Assembly: GCA_020852965.1 (NCBI GenBank)
Contig: JADYZV010000126.1
Span: forward strand, 1 to 49,084
From: Pirellulaceae bacterium
Lineage (GTDB): Bacteria; Planctomycetota; Planctomycetia; Pirellulales; Pirellulaceae
Direction: 5' to 3'
DNA length: 49,084 nt
Part shown: positions 1 to 8,212 of the stretch, piece after piece
Layout: each line of letters opens with the position of its first letter
How positions within the stretch are numbered: position 1 is the stretch's first letter
Position numbers and translations under genes: made by a program
The notes under the pieces: generated by a model
What the model was told of the DNA's origin: nothing
Database searches by the model: none
The model's input: only the letters and a program-made list of their open reading frames with translations

Positions 1-196
1 CATACGGACTCGTAACCTCGTCCACTACCATACGGACTCGTAATCTCGTCCACTACCATACGGACTCGTAACCTCGTCCACTACCATACGGACTCGTAAC
101 CTCGTCCACTACCATACGGACTCGTAATCTCGTCCACTACCATACGGACTCGTAACCTCGTCCACTACCATACGGACTCGTAACCTCGTCCACTAC
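1..196. repeat. Tandem array of seven 28-bp repeats
   Basis: Seven head-to-tail copies start at 1, 29, 57, 85, 113, 141 and 169, with no spacers. Copies are identical except for one C/T position (T in copies 2 and 5). Each contains GGAC and GTCC ten bases apart, so each could form a small stem. On the minus strand each copy begins GTAGTGGACGAGG. The array may continue left of the window. A diverged single copy lies at 3277-3301. No coding potential is seen. Confidence 0.95.
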
Positions 197-265
197 TGCC
201 TACACTAAAGTCTTAACTTTGACAAAGCATTTGGGCTGAACTCAGCTACCAATTGCAAACAACGC

Positions 266-775
266 ATGCACCAGCCCGTCATCGAACTCGATATTGTCTA
301 CCATCTATCTAACTGCGACGCAGCGCTTCTCGACCAAGAGGACCCGCGCATCGCTCAGGCCGCTCGCTGGATCGCCGAGCAATTCAAACTACGAAAACTC
401 TATGCCAGTATTGCTGTCGTCGACGACGCGACCATGCGGCAGCTCAATGCAGAGCGTCTAGGACATGATTGGCCAACCGATGTGATTAGCTTTGTACTCG
501 ACGAGCTCGACGACAGCGTTGAAGGGGAAGTGATCGCCAGCGCAGAAACGGCAGCCCAAGTCTGTTCTGCGGCCGGATGGAGTGCTGCGGATGAACTACT
601 CCTGTATATCGTGCATGGCCTACTGCACGTGGCCGGAATGGATGATATCGAATTCGAAGATCGGCAAGCCATGCGGCACATGGAGCGAGAGTGCCTAATG
701 GCGGTGGGGCTCACCCAAGCCGAACAACATGTACTGCGATTCGACTCCGTTAACCAAAGTGAGATTGATGAATGA
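266..775 (+). CDS. ybeY: Endoribonuclease YbeY, rRNA maturation factor
   Basis: A 169-residue protein of the UPF0054/YbeY family, a single-strand-specific metal-dependent endoribonuclease acting in 16S rRNA 3'-end processing and ribosome quality control. The core TDVISF (71-76) and the metal motif HGLLHVAGMDD (117-127) are visible. The family motif usually ends in a third histidine; here that position is Asp127, while H117 and H121 are kept. The ATG has no clear Shine-Dalgarno site. The stop overlaps the start of the next gene in an ATGA, which indicates translational coupling. In many bacteria phoH and an HD-domain gene lie upstream of ybeY; here the repeat array lies upstream, so any such partner would be outside the window. 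Confidence 0.93.
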   Translation: MHQPVIELDIVYHLSNCDAALLDQEDPRIAQAARWIAEQFKLRKLYASIAVVDDATMRQLNAERLGHDWPTDVISFVLDELDDSVEGEVIASAETAAQVCSAAGWSAADELLLYIVHGLLHVAGMDDIEFEDRQAMRHMERECLMAVGLTQAEQHVLRFDSVNQSEIDE

Positions 776-2139
776 GCGTAACCTGGTTAGGGATGCTCAT
801 GATGGTGTGCTGGGTGCTGACCTTAATTGGTGGCTTGGGTGTGCATGTACTCGAACATTTCAATGGAAGAAAGCTCGAAGCCTACTGCCGCCTGCGGCGA
901 CAACCACAGCGCTTCGGTGAGATTCTCGACGAGTACGAAGATGTCTCCGTAGCCGCGCAATATCTACTGCTTTTCGGACTCGTGTTGGGCTCGTTGGCAG
1001 CCGGGGCATGGTTCTTTACCAGCGGAGAAGTCGAACATCGCGATGGGCGACTGTGGACAGAGGTCAGCAACCTGAAGATCTTGGGTTGGATCGTTAGTTG
1101 GCTGGTGCTGTTGACCCTGGCTGGACTGTGGTTGCCGAGAATGGCCGTGCGCTATAGCTCGTCGTTCTTTCTGTACCATTCCTGGCCATTCTGGAGAGGG
1201 CTGGCCGTGCTCGCGGGTCCCTTCCTGGGACTAGGGGATGTCTTCACTTGGGTCGGCCAAAGGCTCACCGATGAACCCGAGGACGACAGCTATGAAGAAG
1301 AGATGATCGAAGATGAGATTCGCACGATGATTACTGCGGGGCAGCGCGACGGCCTATTCTCGGATGGTGTGCCGGAGATGATTCAAGGCGTCATGGACTT
1401 GGACGAAAACGATGTTCAGTCGATCATGACCCCGCGCAGTTTGGTCGACGCCGTTAGCCTCGATATGCCTTGGGACGACGTGGTCCGCTTTGTGGCCGAT
1501 TGCGGACGAACGCGCTTGCCCGTCTATCGCGATACCCTCGATACGGTCGTTGGAATCCTGTTCGTCAAAGATCTTCTGTGCGCACTCGCTGACAAGGAAT
1601 TCCAACCGTGCTCAGCCAGCTTAGAGGGAATTCTGCGCAAGCCGTGGTTCATTCCTGAAAGCAAGCCCGTCGATGAACTACTGCGCATCTTCTTGCACAA
1701 TCGCAACCACATGGCCATTGTGGTCGACGAATACCGCCAAGTCGTCGGAGTGGTAACTATCGAGGATGCGCTGGAAGAGATCGTTGGGGAAATCGCCGAT
1801 GAACTGGACATCGACGAGGACAGCGAACTGCTCTACGACGAAGCCAACCACCGCATCGAGGCCGAAGGAAAGGTGCAGGTCGAGAGTATCAGCAAATTGC
1901 TCGGCGTCGAACTTCCCGAGTCTGACGACTACGACACCATCGGTGGTCTCGTCGTCCACCGCCTATCCGAGATACCCAAGGTGGGTACTACGGTCGAGTT
2001 CGACGGCGTGCGAATAACCGTACTGCGCGCTACCAGACGCATGATCCAGCGAGTTCAGATCGAGTTGATCGAAGACAATCAAGAGATGCCCAGTGGCAAT
2101 TCAATTCCAGACCCCTCCAACTCGCTGGCAGATAGTTGA
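772..2139 (+). CDS. CorC/HlyC-type membrane protein with CBS pair
   Basis: A 455-residue protein. The N-terminal part holds about four hydrophobic segments (near 3-25, 60-82, 100-122 and 140-163), as in a CNNM/DUF21-like membrane domain. An acidic linker (EPEDDSYEEE) follows, then two CBS domains (about 215-345, with MTPR at 219-222 and VVDEY at 317-321) and a C-terminal CorC/HlyC transporter-associated domain (about 360-435). Members of the family are linked to magnesium or cobalt efflux; the substrate here is not known. The start overlaps the ybeY stop by 4 nt. The last 61 nt overlap the 3' end of argF on the other strand. The gene pair ybeY-corC is common in bacteria. Confidence 0.9.
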   Translation: MSVTWLGMLMMVCWVLTLIGGLGVHVLEHFNGRKLEAYCRLRRQPQRFGEILDEYEDVSVAAQYLLLFGLVLGSLAAGAWFFTSGEVEHRDGRLWTEVSNLKILGWIVSWLVLLTLAGLWLPRMAVRYSSSFFLYHSWPFWRGLAVLAGPFLGLGDVFTWVGQRLTDEPEDDSYEEEMIEDEIRTMITAGQRDGLFSDGVPEMIQGVMDLDENDVQSIMTPRSLVDAVSLDMPWDDVVRFVADCGRTRLPVYRDTLDTVVGILFVKDLLCALADKEFQPCSASLEGILRKPWFIPESKPVDELLRIFLHNRNHMAIVVDEYRQVVGVVTIEDALEEIVGEIADELDIDEDSELLYDEANHRIEAEGKVQVESISKLLGVELPESDDYDTIGGLVVHRLSEIPKVGTTVEFDGVRITVLRATRRMIQRVQIELIEDNQEMPSGNSIPDPSNSLADS

Positions 2140-3053
2140 TCGTGTTGTAGGGCTAGCCAGATCAATAGTCCTTTCTGTGCGTGCATGCGATTGCCCGCCT
2201 GCTCGACAACCAAGCTGGATTTACCATCGATGACTTCGTCCGTAATCTCCTCACCCCGCCGGGCAGGCAAGCAATGCAGTATTTTGCAGTTCTTGTGCGC
2301 GTGCTTGAGCAAAGCCGCGTTGAGCTGAAAGGGGCGAAAGGCCGACTGTCGCAATTTCATTTCCGCTTCTTGTCCCATGCTGGTCCACACATCGGTGTAG
2401 GCGAAATCCGCATCGGCCAAGCCTACATGCGGCACTTCGCTCTGATCGATGTCAGCATTGGGGTAGCGTGCCAGGATGCTGTCGATCGACTCTTGCGGCA
2501 TGAAGTAGCTCTTGGGCCCCAGCAAGCGAAATCGCATACCGACCATGGCGCAGCCCAGCGCAATTGAGCGCGCCACGTTGTTGCCATCTCCGACGAAGGT
2601 CAGTTGCCGACCGTCGAGTGGCCCGCTGGCTTGGCGCATCGTCAACAGATCGGCCAGAGCCTGGCAGGGGTGCGATTGATCGGTCAGCCCATTGATAATC
2701 GGCACGACATTGAAGCTGGCCAAGTCCTCGACCGACTTGTGGCTTTTCGCGCGACAAACGACATAGTCGACGTACTGCGCCAAAACTCGCACGAAATCTG
2801 CCGTGCTTTCACGACTCTGCCAGCCGACGTCCTGGCCGAGGAACATGGCCGACCCACCGAGTTGATCGATGCCTGCTTCGAAACTGACGCGCGTTCTGAG
2901 GCTCGGCTTCTCGAACAGCATTGCCAGCACGCGCCGCTGCAACCAGGCGGGACGGCGGCCGGCGAGCGACAGGGCTTTGATTTGTTCGGAAATATTGAGA
3001 ATCGCATGCAGTTCTTGTTGGCTGATATCAAACAGGGAGATCAGGTGTCTCAA
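2079..3053 (-). CDS. argF: Ornithine carbamoyltransferase
   Basis: 324 residues, the usual length for the family. It makes citrulline from ornithine and carbamoyl phosphate in the cytoplasm. All signature motifs are present: SLRTR (51-55, carbamoyl-phosphate site), HPCQ (128-131), DVWTSMGQE (221-229, the ornithine-binding SMG loop) and HCLPARRG (260-267). The start is TTG, chosen because AGGAG lies 6 nt upstream and the next residues (RHLISLFD) match the family N-terminus. It is the last gene of an argB-argD-argF series on the minus strand. A 245-nt AT-rich gap separates it from argD, so it may have its own promoter. Its 3' end runs 61 nt into the CorC-type gene. Confidence 0.95.
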   Translation of the reverse strand: MRHLISLFDISQQELHAILNISEQIKALSLAGRRPAWLQRRVLAMLFEKPSLRTRVSFEAGIDQLGGSAMFLGQDVGWQSRESTADFVRVLAQYVDYVVCRAKSHKSVEDLASFNVVPIINGLTDQSHPCQALADLLTMRQASGPLDGRQLTFVGDGNNVARSIALGCAMVGMRFRLLGPKSYFMPQESIDSILARYPNADIDQSEVPHVGLADADFAYTDVWTSMGQEAEMKLRQSAFRPFQLNAALLKHAHKNCKILHCLPARRGEEITDEVIDGKSSLVVEQAGNRMHAQKGLLIWLALQHDQLSASELEGSGIELPLGIS

Positions 3054-3161
3054 TTGGCACTCCTAACTCGCCAGGCCCCGCATAACCACAATGTACGAGA
3101 GCCATAGCGTTTATTTTGTATTTTTGTTTACTTCTAAGTTCGATTTTTGCAGTCTATTTCT

Positions 3162-3178
3162 ATTGTAGACAAATTGTC
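3162..3178 (-). promoter_or_regulatory. argF: Candidate argF promoter/operator
   Basis: In the AT-rich gap upstream of argF the minus strand reads GACAATTTGTC immediately followed by TACAAT. The first is a perfect 11-nt palindrome and the second resembles a -10 hexamer, about 110 nt upstream of the TTG start. No good -35 hexamer is visible. The assignment is an inference from base composition and position only. Confidence 0.25.
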
Positions 3179-3276
3179 CCAATCGTTTCGCCAGCACATA
3201 TGGCTCAAGAAGTCAACAATTGGAACAATGGTTCTACAAATGCGAATCGCAAGTGAACCCATAGTGCAACTGTCGA

Positions 3277-3301
3277 ACGGACTCGTTGCCACGTCCACTA
3301 C
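3277..3301. repeat. Diverged single copy of the 28-bp repeat at the argD stop
   Basis: 22 of 25 bases match the unit of the array at 1-196; the three differences cluster in the central loop. On the minus strand the copy begins G-TAG-TGGACG, and this TAG (3298-3300) is the argD stop codon. The GGAC/GTCC arms are conserved. Confidence 0.85.
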
Positions 3302-4515
3302 GCCTCGACGCGCGTCTCGCTGATGCTAGCCGAATGGTCCAGCACGACTTGCCGAAGTAAGTCCATTCCCGAGCGGATCTGTTCTGCTTCGATATTCATG
3401 GCTGGCAACAAGCGCAGAACATTTTCTTGCGTGCAGTTGATCAGCAAGCCTTGCTCGAGACACTTCTGGACGATTGGAGCTCCCTCGAATTCGAGTTCAA
3501 TTCCAATCATCAATCCCGCTTGTCGCACTTCTCGAATGTGATCGCAGGCCGACTGCAGCTCACTCAAGTGCTCGGCAAATTGCTGCGCGCTGTCCGCGCA
3601 TTGTTCAAGTAATCCGTCTTGTTCGATGGTTTCGATCATGGCAATCCCTGCCGCTGCCGCGATCGGATTGCCGCCAAACGTGCTGGCATGCATGCCAGGT
3701 CGCAAGCTGGGCGCCACCTCGCGCCGAGCCAACAACGCGCCGCCGGCCACGCCACCGCATAAGCTCTTGGCCAACGTCATGATATCCGGGGTCACCTCGA
3801 AGTACTGATACCCGAACCAGTGCCCCGTGCGTCCACAACCGGTTTGAACCTCATCGAAGATTAACAATAGATCGTTGTCGTCAGCCAGTTGCCGCAGGCC
3901 CTGCAAATACTCGCGGGGCGGAATGCGAACTCCCCCTTCACCCATGATAGGTTCAATCATGATCGCCGCTGTAGCCGAGTCGATCCGCTTTTCGACCTCC
4001 CCCAGGTCCCCGTAAGGACAATAGCTGAAGCCCGCCAGCATCGGTCCCAAACCTTCATGGTATTTGGGTTGTGCCGTTGCAGCCAGAGCACCCATGGTGC
4101 GCCCGTGAAAACCACCCTGGAAGGTGATGATTTTGTAGCGTTCGGGCCCCTGATGCAAACGCGCTAATTTGATGGCCGCTTCGTTGGCTTCCGCACCGCT
4201 GTTACAGAAGAAGGCTTGACCATCGAAGGCGCGCTCGACCAACATCTGAGCCCATACTCCTTGCTCGGTGGTATGCCAAGTATTGGGGACGTGAATCAAG
4301 CGCGCGACCTGCTCTTGAACAGCGGCTACAATTCGCGGCGGACAGTGCCCCAGCAAATTACAACCCCAGCCAGGGAAGAAGTCCAGGTACTCGCGTCCCT
4401 CGCTATCCCACACCACCGAACCAGCCCCGCGAACAAGGTTGACTGGATAGCGTTTGTAGTTCTGAATGACATACTTTTCAAAGATCTGTTGCGATTGAGA
4501 AGAATTCATGGTCAT
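3298..4515 (-). CDS. argD: Acetylornithine aminotransferase (class III PLP)
   Basis: 405 residues, class-III aminotransferase fold. It transfers an amino group from glutamate to N-acetylglutamate semialdehyde in arginine synthesis. SGAEANE (106-112), the PLP-contacting Asp in FDEVQTGCGRTG (D221) and the Schiff-base lysine in TLAKSLCGG (K250) are all present. The start could be the ATG at 4515 or a second in-frame ATG at 4509. The neighbours argB and argF support ArgD over related omega-aminotransferases, though a dual ArgD/DapC role cannot be excluded. The stop codon is supplied by a dispersed repeat (3277-3301). Confidence 0.93.
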   Translation of the reverse strand: MTMNSSQSQQIFEKYVIQNYKRYPVNLVRGAGSVVWDSEGREYLDFFPGWGCNLLGHCPPRIVAAVQEQVARLIHVPNTWHTTEQGVWAQMLVERAFDGQAFFCNSGAEANEAAIKLARLHQGPERYKIITFQGGFHGRTMGALAATAQPKYHEGLGPMLAGFSYCPYGDLGEVEKRIDSATAAIMIEPIMGEGGVRIPPREYLQGLRQLADDNDLLLIFDEVQTGCGRTGHWFGYQYFEVTPDIMTLAKSLCGGVAGGALLARREVAPSLRPGMHASTFGGNPIAAAAGIAMIETIEQDGLLEQCADSAQQFAEHLSELQSACDHIREVRQAGLMIGIELEFEGAPIVQKCLEQGLLINCTQENVLRLLPAMNIEAEQIRSGMDLLRQVVLDHSASISETRVEA

Positions 4516-4571
4516 GGGTTTAACTTACGGCGGAATTGGGGGGCTGGCTTAAAGACTGAGATAGCGCGGCA

Positions 4572-4615
4572 TAGGCTTCCAGCCTGTGAAAGACGAACCA
4601 CAGGCTGGAAGCCTA
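4572..4615. repeat. 17-bp perfect inverted repeat between argB and argD
   Basis: The arms 4572-4588 and 4599-4615 are perfect reverse complements (17 bp) around a 10-nt loop. The left arm begins TAGGCTTCCAGCC. It fills much of the 186-nt argB-argD gap. No U-run follows on the minus strand, so it is more likely a dispersed palindromic repeat or an RNA-stabilising/attenuating hairpin than a classical terminator. Confidence 0.9.
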
Positions 4616-4701
4616 GGCCACGTTTTTTCTGACGATGCTTAATCATAACAAAACAAGGCAGCGAACCAGCGCTGCCTAGGTAACACCATTGGCGACGGCG
4701 C

Positions 4702-5613
4702 TTAGTCGGCAGCGGCCAGTTTGCGCGACTGCACGATCTCCGTACCCACGCCGCTGGTCGTGTAGATTTCCAGTAGTAGCGAGTGACGCAAGCGACCATC
4801 GATAATGTGAACTTTGCGCACTCCACGGCTCAACGTCGACAGGCAGGCTTCGATCTTCGGAATCATCCCCGCGTCGATCACCTTGTCCCGAATCAAACCG
4901 CGCGCCTCCTCGGCCGTGAGCGAGTGCATGATCGTCGAAGGATCGTTCTTATCGCGCCGCACGCCATTGACATCACTCAAGAATATCAGTTTTTCTGCAC
5001 CGAGCGCTTCGGCTACCGCCATGGCTGCCGTGTCGGCGTTGACGTTGTATTTCTGCCCATGTTCGTCGATAGCCATCGAAGGGATCACGGGAACCTGATT
5101 CGCGTAGGCAACACTCTCAATCACGGCCCGATCGACTTGCGTGACTTGTCCCACGAAGCCCAAATCGATGGAGCTGCCATCTTCGTCCTGCATCAGTAGC
5201 TTTTCACCAAGCAGGACATTGGAACCACCAGCGAAGTTCAGATTGACCGCGCGTCCTCCCAAGCGTTCGATCTCGTCGGTCAAGTACTGCGTGATCTCTC
5301 CAGCCAGCACCTTCTCGACAATTTCCAGCGTCTGCTGGTCGGTCACTCGGCGTCCTTTGACCCAATTGGGCTCGATCGCCGCTTGCTCCATAGCGCGATT
5401 GATGCTCGGCCCCCCTCCATGCACGATCACTGGCTTCATGCCCACCGTTTCCATAAATATCACATCCAGCAGCAAATGCTGGATGGCTTCTTGGTCTTCG
5501 AGCAGGCTTCCCCCGAGTTTGATAACGGTCGTCTTGCCGCGAAAACGGCGAATCCAGCCCATGGCTTCGATGAGCGTATCTGCCTTGGCGATAGCGTCTT
5601 GCACTTGCAACAC
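4702..5613 (-). CDS. argB: Acetylglutamate kinase
   Basis: 303 residues, amino-acid kinase family. It phosphorylates N-acetylglutamate, the second step of arginine synthesis. KLGGS (32-36) and HGGGP (65-69) form the phosphate and substrate loops; NVNADTAA and SDVNGV further on match the family. The start is GTG with a weak AGGA just upstream; the extra N-terminal helix before KLGGS resembles that of arginine-inhibited ArgB enzymes, so feedback inhibition is possible (inference). It is the first gene of the argB-argD-argF series and is divergent from the hemolysin-III-like gene. Confidence 0.95.
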   Translation of the reverse strand: MLQVQDAIAKADTLIEAMGWIRRFRGKTTVIKLGGSLLEDQEAIQHLLLDVIFMETVGMKPVIVHGGGPSINRAMEQAAIEPNWVKGRRVTDQQTLEIVEKVLAGEITQYLTDEIERLGGRAVNLNFAGGSNVLLGEKLLMQDEDGSSIDLGFVGQVTQVDRAVIESVAYANQVPVIPSMAIDEHGQKYNVNADTAAMAVAEALGAEKLIFLSDVNGVRRDKNDPSTIMHSLTAEEARGLIRDKVIDAGMIPKIEACLSTLSRGVRKVHIIDGRLRHSLLLEIYTTSGVGTEIVQSRKLAAAD

Positions 5614-5761
5614 AGTCCTGTAGCTGGGGGCTAGTCGAATGAAAACGAGTAATGCTAAACTATGGGGCTTGAGCCAACAATATCCCCCATTGCCGTCGGC
5701 ATAGAATTCGCTAGGGTTTTATGTCCGGTGGATCACCTACCCCGTTCGACGAAATGCTCCC

Positions 5762-6523
5762 GTGCACGACTCACCCCTGAACGGATCATTGCCCCAGTCA
5801 CCCCGTGGCCCTCAACCCGAGTCACCATCTACGGATTTCCGAACCGCAGGTTTGCAGCCATGTAAACCAACGAATCCAAGCAGTACCTCACTAGCTCGGT
5901 TGGTAGGCGGACCAACTATCTCGCTTGACGAGCTCTCGAATACCATCACGCATGGGCTGGGGTTCTTGCTGAGTTTGGGAGCGGTGGTTTTCTTTTGGCA
6001 AGCGACGTCATCCCAGCCGCTGGGCCTGCGCATCAGTTGTCTGGTGTTCGCTACAACGATGGCCATCGTCTATTTGTGCTCCACGCTATCGCACGCCCTG
6101 CAGAGTCCAAGACTGCGAAGTCGCATGCGCGCTTGGGACCAAGGAACGATCTACCTGCTCATCGCCGGCACGTACACTCCGTTCATTTGGATCGCAAGCC
6201 CTATCGGCTGGACGAGCGTCGTTATGAGTTTGGTCTGGTTGGCAGCCGGCTGGGGTTTCTACCTAAAGGTCATCGCCAAGTATCGCATCGAGGCATCGTC
6301 TACAGTAACGTACGTCCTGCTCGGCTGGATACCCGCCATCGTGCTTTTCGCCCGCACTCCAATTCCCTGCGTACTGTGGATGGTGGCTGGCGGTCTGAGT
6401 TATACGCTCGGCATTCTGTTTCTCGTCCGCAGTCACCGAACTTGGTACACCCATTCCCTGTGGCACCTGGCTGTTATCGGCGGCTCGGCTTGTCACTCGA
6501 TCGCCGTGTGGCATCTACTCTAG
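5762..6523 (+). CDS. Hemolysin III family membrane protein (YqfA/PAQR-like)
   Basis: 253 residues when read from the GTG at 5762. The first 60 residues are polar and may not all be translated. From ELSNTITHGLG onward there are seven hydrophobic segments. The family motifs are present: ITHGLG near the start, STLSH, DQGTIYLLIAGTYTPF, and the C-terminal HSLWHLAVIGGSACHS with the histidines that bind zinc in the PAQR/hemolysin-III superfamily. The biological role is not established despite the family name. It is divergent from argB. The start is uncertain because no good Shine-Dalgarno site or in-frame ATG is seen nearby. Confidence 0.85.
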   Translation: MHDSPLNGSLPQSPRGPQPESPSTDFRTAGLQPCKPTNPSSTSLARLVGGPTISLDELSNTITHGLGFLLSLGAVVFFWQATSSQPLGLRISCLVFATTMAIVYLCSTLSHALQSPRLRSRMRAWDQGTIYLLIAGTYTPFIWIASPIGWTSVVMSLVWLAAGWGFYLKVIAKYRIEASSTVTYVLLGWIPAIVLFARTPIPCVLWMVAGGLSYTLGILFLVRSHRTWYTHSLWHLAVIGGSACHSIAVWHLL

Positions 6524-6538
6524 CGCTTTCTTTTCTAG

Positions 6539-6808
6539 CGCTATCTTTCTTCCAGACTGTCAACTTCGTCAAACTGCTGGATTGGTGGGCCTTCTGATTA
6601 TCAATATGACAGCAATGGCGACACGATGTTTGCATTTATCAGGCTAGATTACTACAACGGTAGTTCCGTAACCAAAACCGAGACGCTTCAGCAAAGCGCG
6701 AGCATGGATTATAGCTTTGAGTATGTGGAAGTTGAGACAAATTTTGTCAATAATGCATTTGGCTTCGACGACGAGGCGTATACGAATGCGTTTTGGACAA
6801 GGAATTGA
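6539..6808 (+). pseudogene. ORF fragment of unknown origin
   Basis: An open frame runs from a stop at 6536-6538 to 6808; an ATG occurs at 6626 (60 residues). The translation includes DYQYDSNGDTMFAF and many Tyr, Asn and Asp residues, like the end of a secreted repeat protein. Open sequence extends upstream of the ATG without a good start. It sits at the left border of the AT-richer island. It may be the remnant of a larger gene or a small unknown gene; no function can be given. Confidence 0.3.
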
Positions 6809-6903
6809 TTTATTTCCCGTTCTCTTGCGACCGTCAATTTGCTGCATTCGAGTTAACGGCGATCAGAACTTCTAACGTGCGATTTGAAATCGGAGGATTA
6901 AGC

Positions 6904-7722
6904 GTGAGAGGCCTAGTGTTCTCGATTTGCGGCTGTGTGATGGCAGTGAAATGCTTGATTTATTGCGATTTCAATGTGACGGCGCAGGACGTAATTATTG
7001 GTGATTCTGCCAGTACAGGCACGGTGACCCAAAGCAATGGTCGAATAACTGTTGGTCCAGATCCTAGTCAACGGTCGCAACTTTTGGGAATTCTTGGAGA
7101 TGTTCAGGTTCAAGCAGCTTTGGAGCTATCGGAATCTCAGCTCGAAGCAATCTCTCGCATAAGGAACGAACTACAGGGGGATTTGAATAGCTTGAGGAAA
7201 TTCTCAGCAGATGATACCGAGTTTCTCCGCGACTTTCAGGATGCAAGAAGGGCCTACCAGGAAGCCGCCTCACTTGCGATAGACGAACTGCTGAACGCTA
7301 GACAACTAGAAAGGCTGAAGCAACTCGTATATCGGATGGAAATCTCTGTCCTCGGCTATGATGGAAGTTTGATTTATGGGCGACTAGGGTTGGCATCAGG
7401 CGTTTATGAAAACCAGTTCAGTCACATTTCTAAGCGCACACAAGAGATTTTGGCTGAGGCCCAAGTCAAGATAGATACCATAAAAAGGGAAGCTGAGGAC
7501 GAAATACTTGCAGAACTTTCGCCTGATCAGCGTAAGAAAGCCAAAGAACATCTTGGTCCGTTTTTTGACTACCAGTTTCGGTCGCCGTTAACAAAAGCAG
7601 CCACGGAAATGCGCTTACGCTCGAAAGAAAAAAATGTACCCTACTTGGCTAGTCAGGCAGTGCTCCGCGAGGATAGCTCGCGTTTTCAAAAGCAGTTCTG
7701 TTTTTTTTCTCCTTGCAAGTAG
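6904..7722 (+). CDS. Secreted alpha-helical protein, planctomycete Spy/LTXXQ-like
   Basis: 272 residues from GTG 6904, chosen because GGAGG lies 7 nt upstream. A signal peptide is visible (RGLVFSICGCVMAVKCLIYC, ending near TAQD). The mature part is mainly helical and charged, with LSESQLEAISRIRNEL, a middle ARQLERLKQLVYRMEIS and LSPDQRKKAKEHLG. This layout (LxxxQ...I repeats) resembles the many secreted CpxP/Spy-like proteins of planctomycetes; the resemblance is by eye and the function is unknown. The region is AT-richer than its surroundings. The gene overlaps the next one by 89 nt, and a run of eight T lies just before its stop. Confidence 0.7.
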   Translation: MRGLVFSICGCVMAVKCLIYCDFNVTAQDVIIGDSASTGTVTQSNGRITVGPDPSQRSQLLGILGDVQVQAALELSESQLEAISRIRNELQGDLNSLRKFSADDTEFLRDFQDARRAYQEAASLAIDELLNARQLERLKQLVYRMEISVLGYDGSLIYGRLGLASGVYENQFSHISKRTQEILAEAQVKIDTIKREAEDEILAELSPDQRKKAKEHLGPFFDYQFRSPLTKAATEMRLRSKEKNVPYLASQAVLREDSSRFQKQFCFFSPCK

Positions 7723-8119
7723 TTCGGTGTTGATCGCGCGTCAGGGGGCTTGCGAAGAACCCACTGTCGTATATTGCCGTGACTATTTAGGGGATAAGTT
7801 TGTAGAACAAATGTTCGATGTGACGTCTGGCGATCCACGGGTCGCTTTGATTGAACGGCGTCTCGAAGAACTGCCACAGTCATTTCGTGAAAGACAGGAA
7901 GTTGCAATCATGCGATGGAGTGATGCTGTAACGGCGTTTGCGAAAAATTGGATTGCGTTGGGTCGAAGAGGACAGGTCTACAATCAGCTAGGAATGAATG
8001 AACAGGCTGAGCAAGACATGGCAGAAGCCACGCAACTTAAAAGTGATCCTTGGGTAGAATGGCGCTTGCTGCAGGGAGGGTTTCCCCTTTTTGCAATAAA
8101 ACTACTGCCGAGTGAATAA
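7634..8119 (+). CDS. Secreted protein of unknown function
   Basis: 161 residues from ATG 7634. It overlaps the preceding gene by 89 nt in another frame. A hydrophobic stretch (SVFFLLASSSVLIA) followed by RQGACEE suggests an exported protein with a signal peptide of about 40 residues, possibly a lipoprotein or Cys-containing secreted protein. The C-terminal part (GRRGQVYNQLGMNEQAEQDM) resembles one tetratricopeptide-like hairpin. Because it carries its own signal sequence it is probably a separate gene and not a frameshifted continuation of its neighbour, but the T-run at the overlap leaves that open. Confidence 0.55.
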   Translation: MYPTWLVRQCSARIARVFKSSSVFFLLASSSVLIARQGACEEPTVVYCRDYLGDKFVEQMFDVTSGDPRVALIERRLEELPQSFRERQEVAIMRWSDAVTAFAKNWIALGRRGQVYNQLGMNEQAEQDMAEATQLKSDPWVEWRLLQGGFPLFAIKLLPSE

Positions 8120-8212
8120 TGGAATAACGAATGGAGCAGGAGTTTGGTTGATTACGTGGTGGCGCTCCGCAGGTGGTGTCTTCGCGATTAGCCATTGCGG
8201 ACTGTCCGTTGT

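Noticed and set aside
1-196. CRISPR array
   Set aside because: The 28-bp units follow each other directly without spacers, and no cas gene is seen.
5662-5865. Small plus-strand reading frame before the hemolysin-III-like gene
   Set aside because: Its sequence is rich in Arg, Pro and Ser with no protein-like pattern, lacks a ribosome site and overlaps the 5' part of the next gene in another frame.
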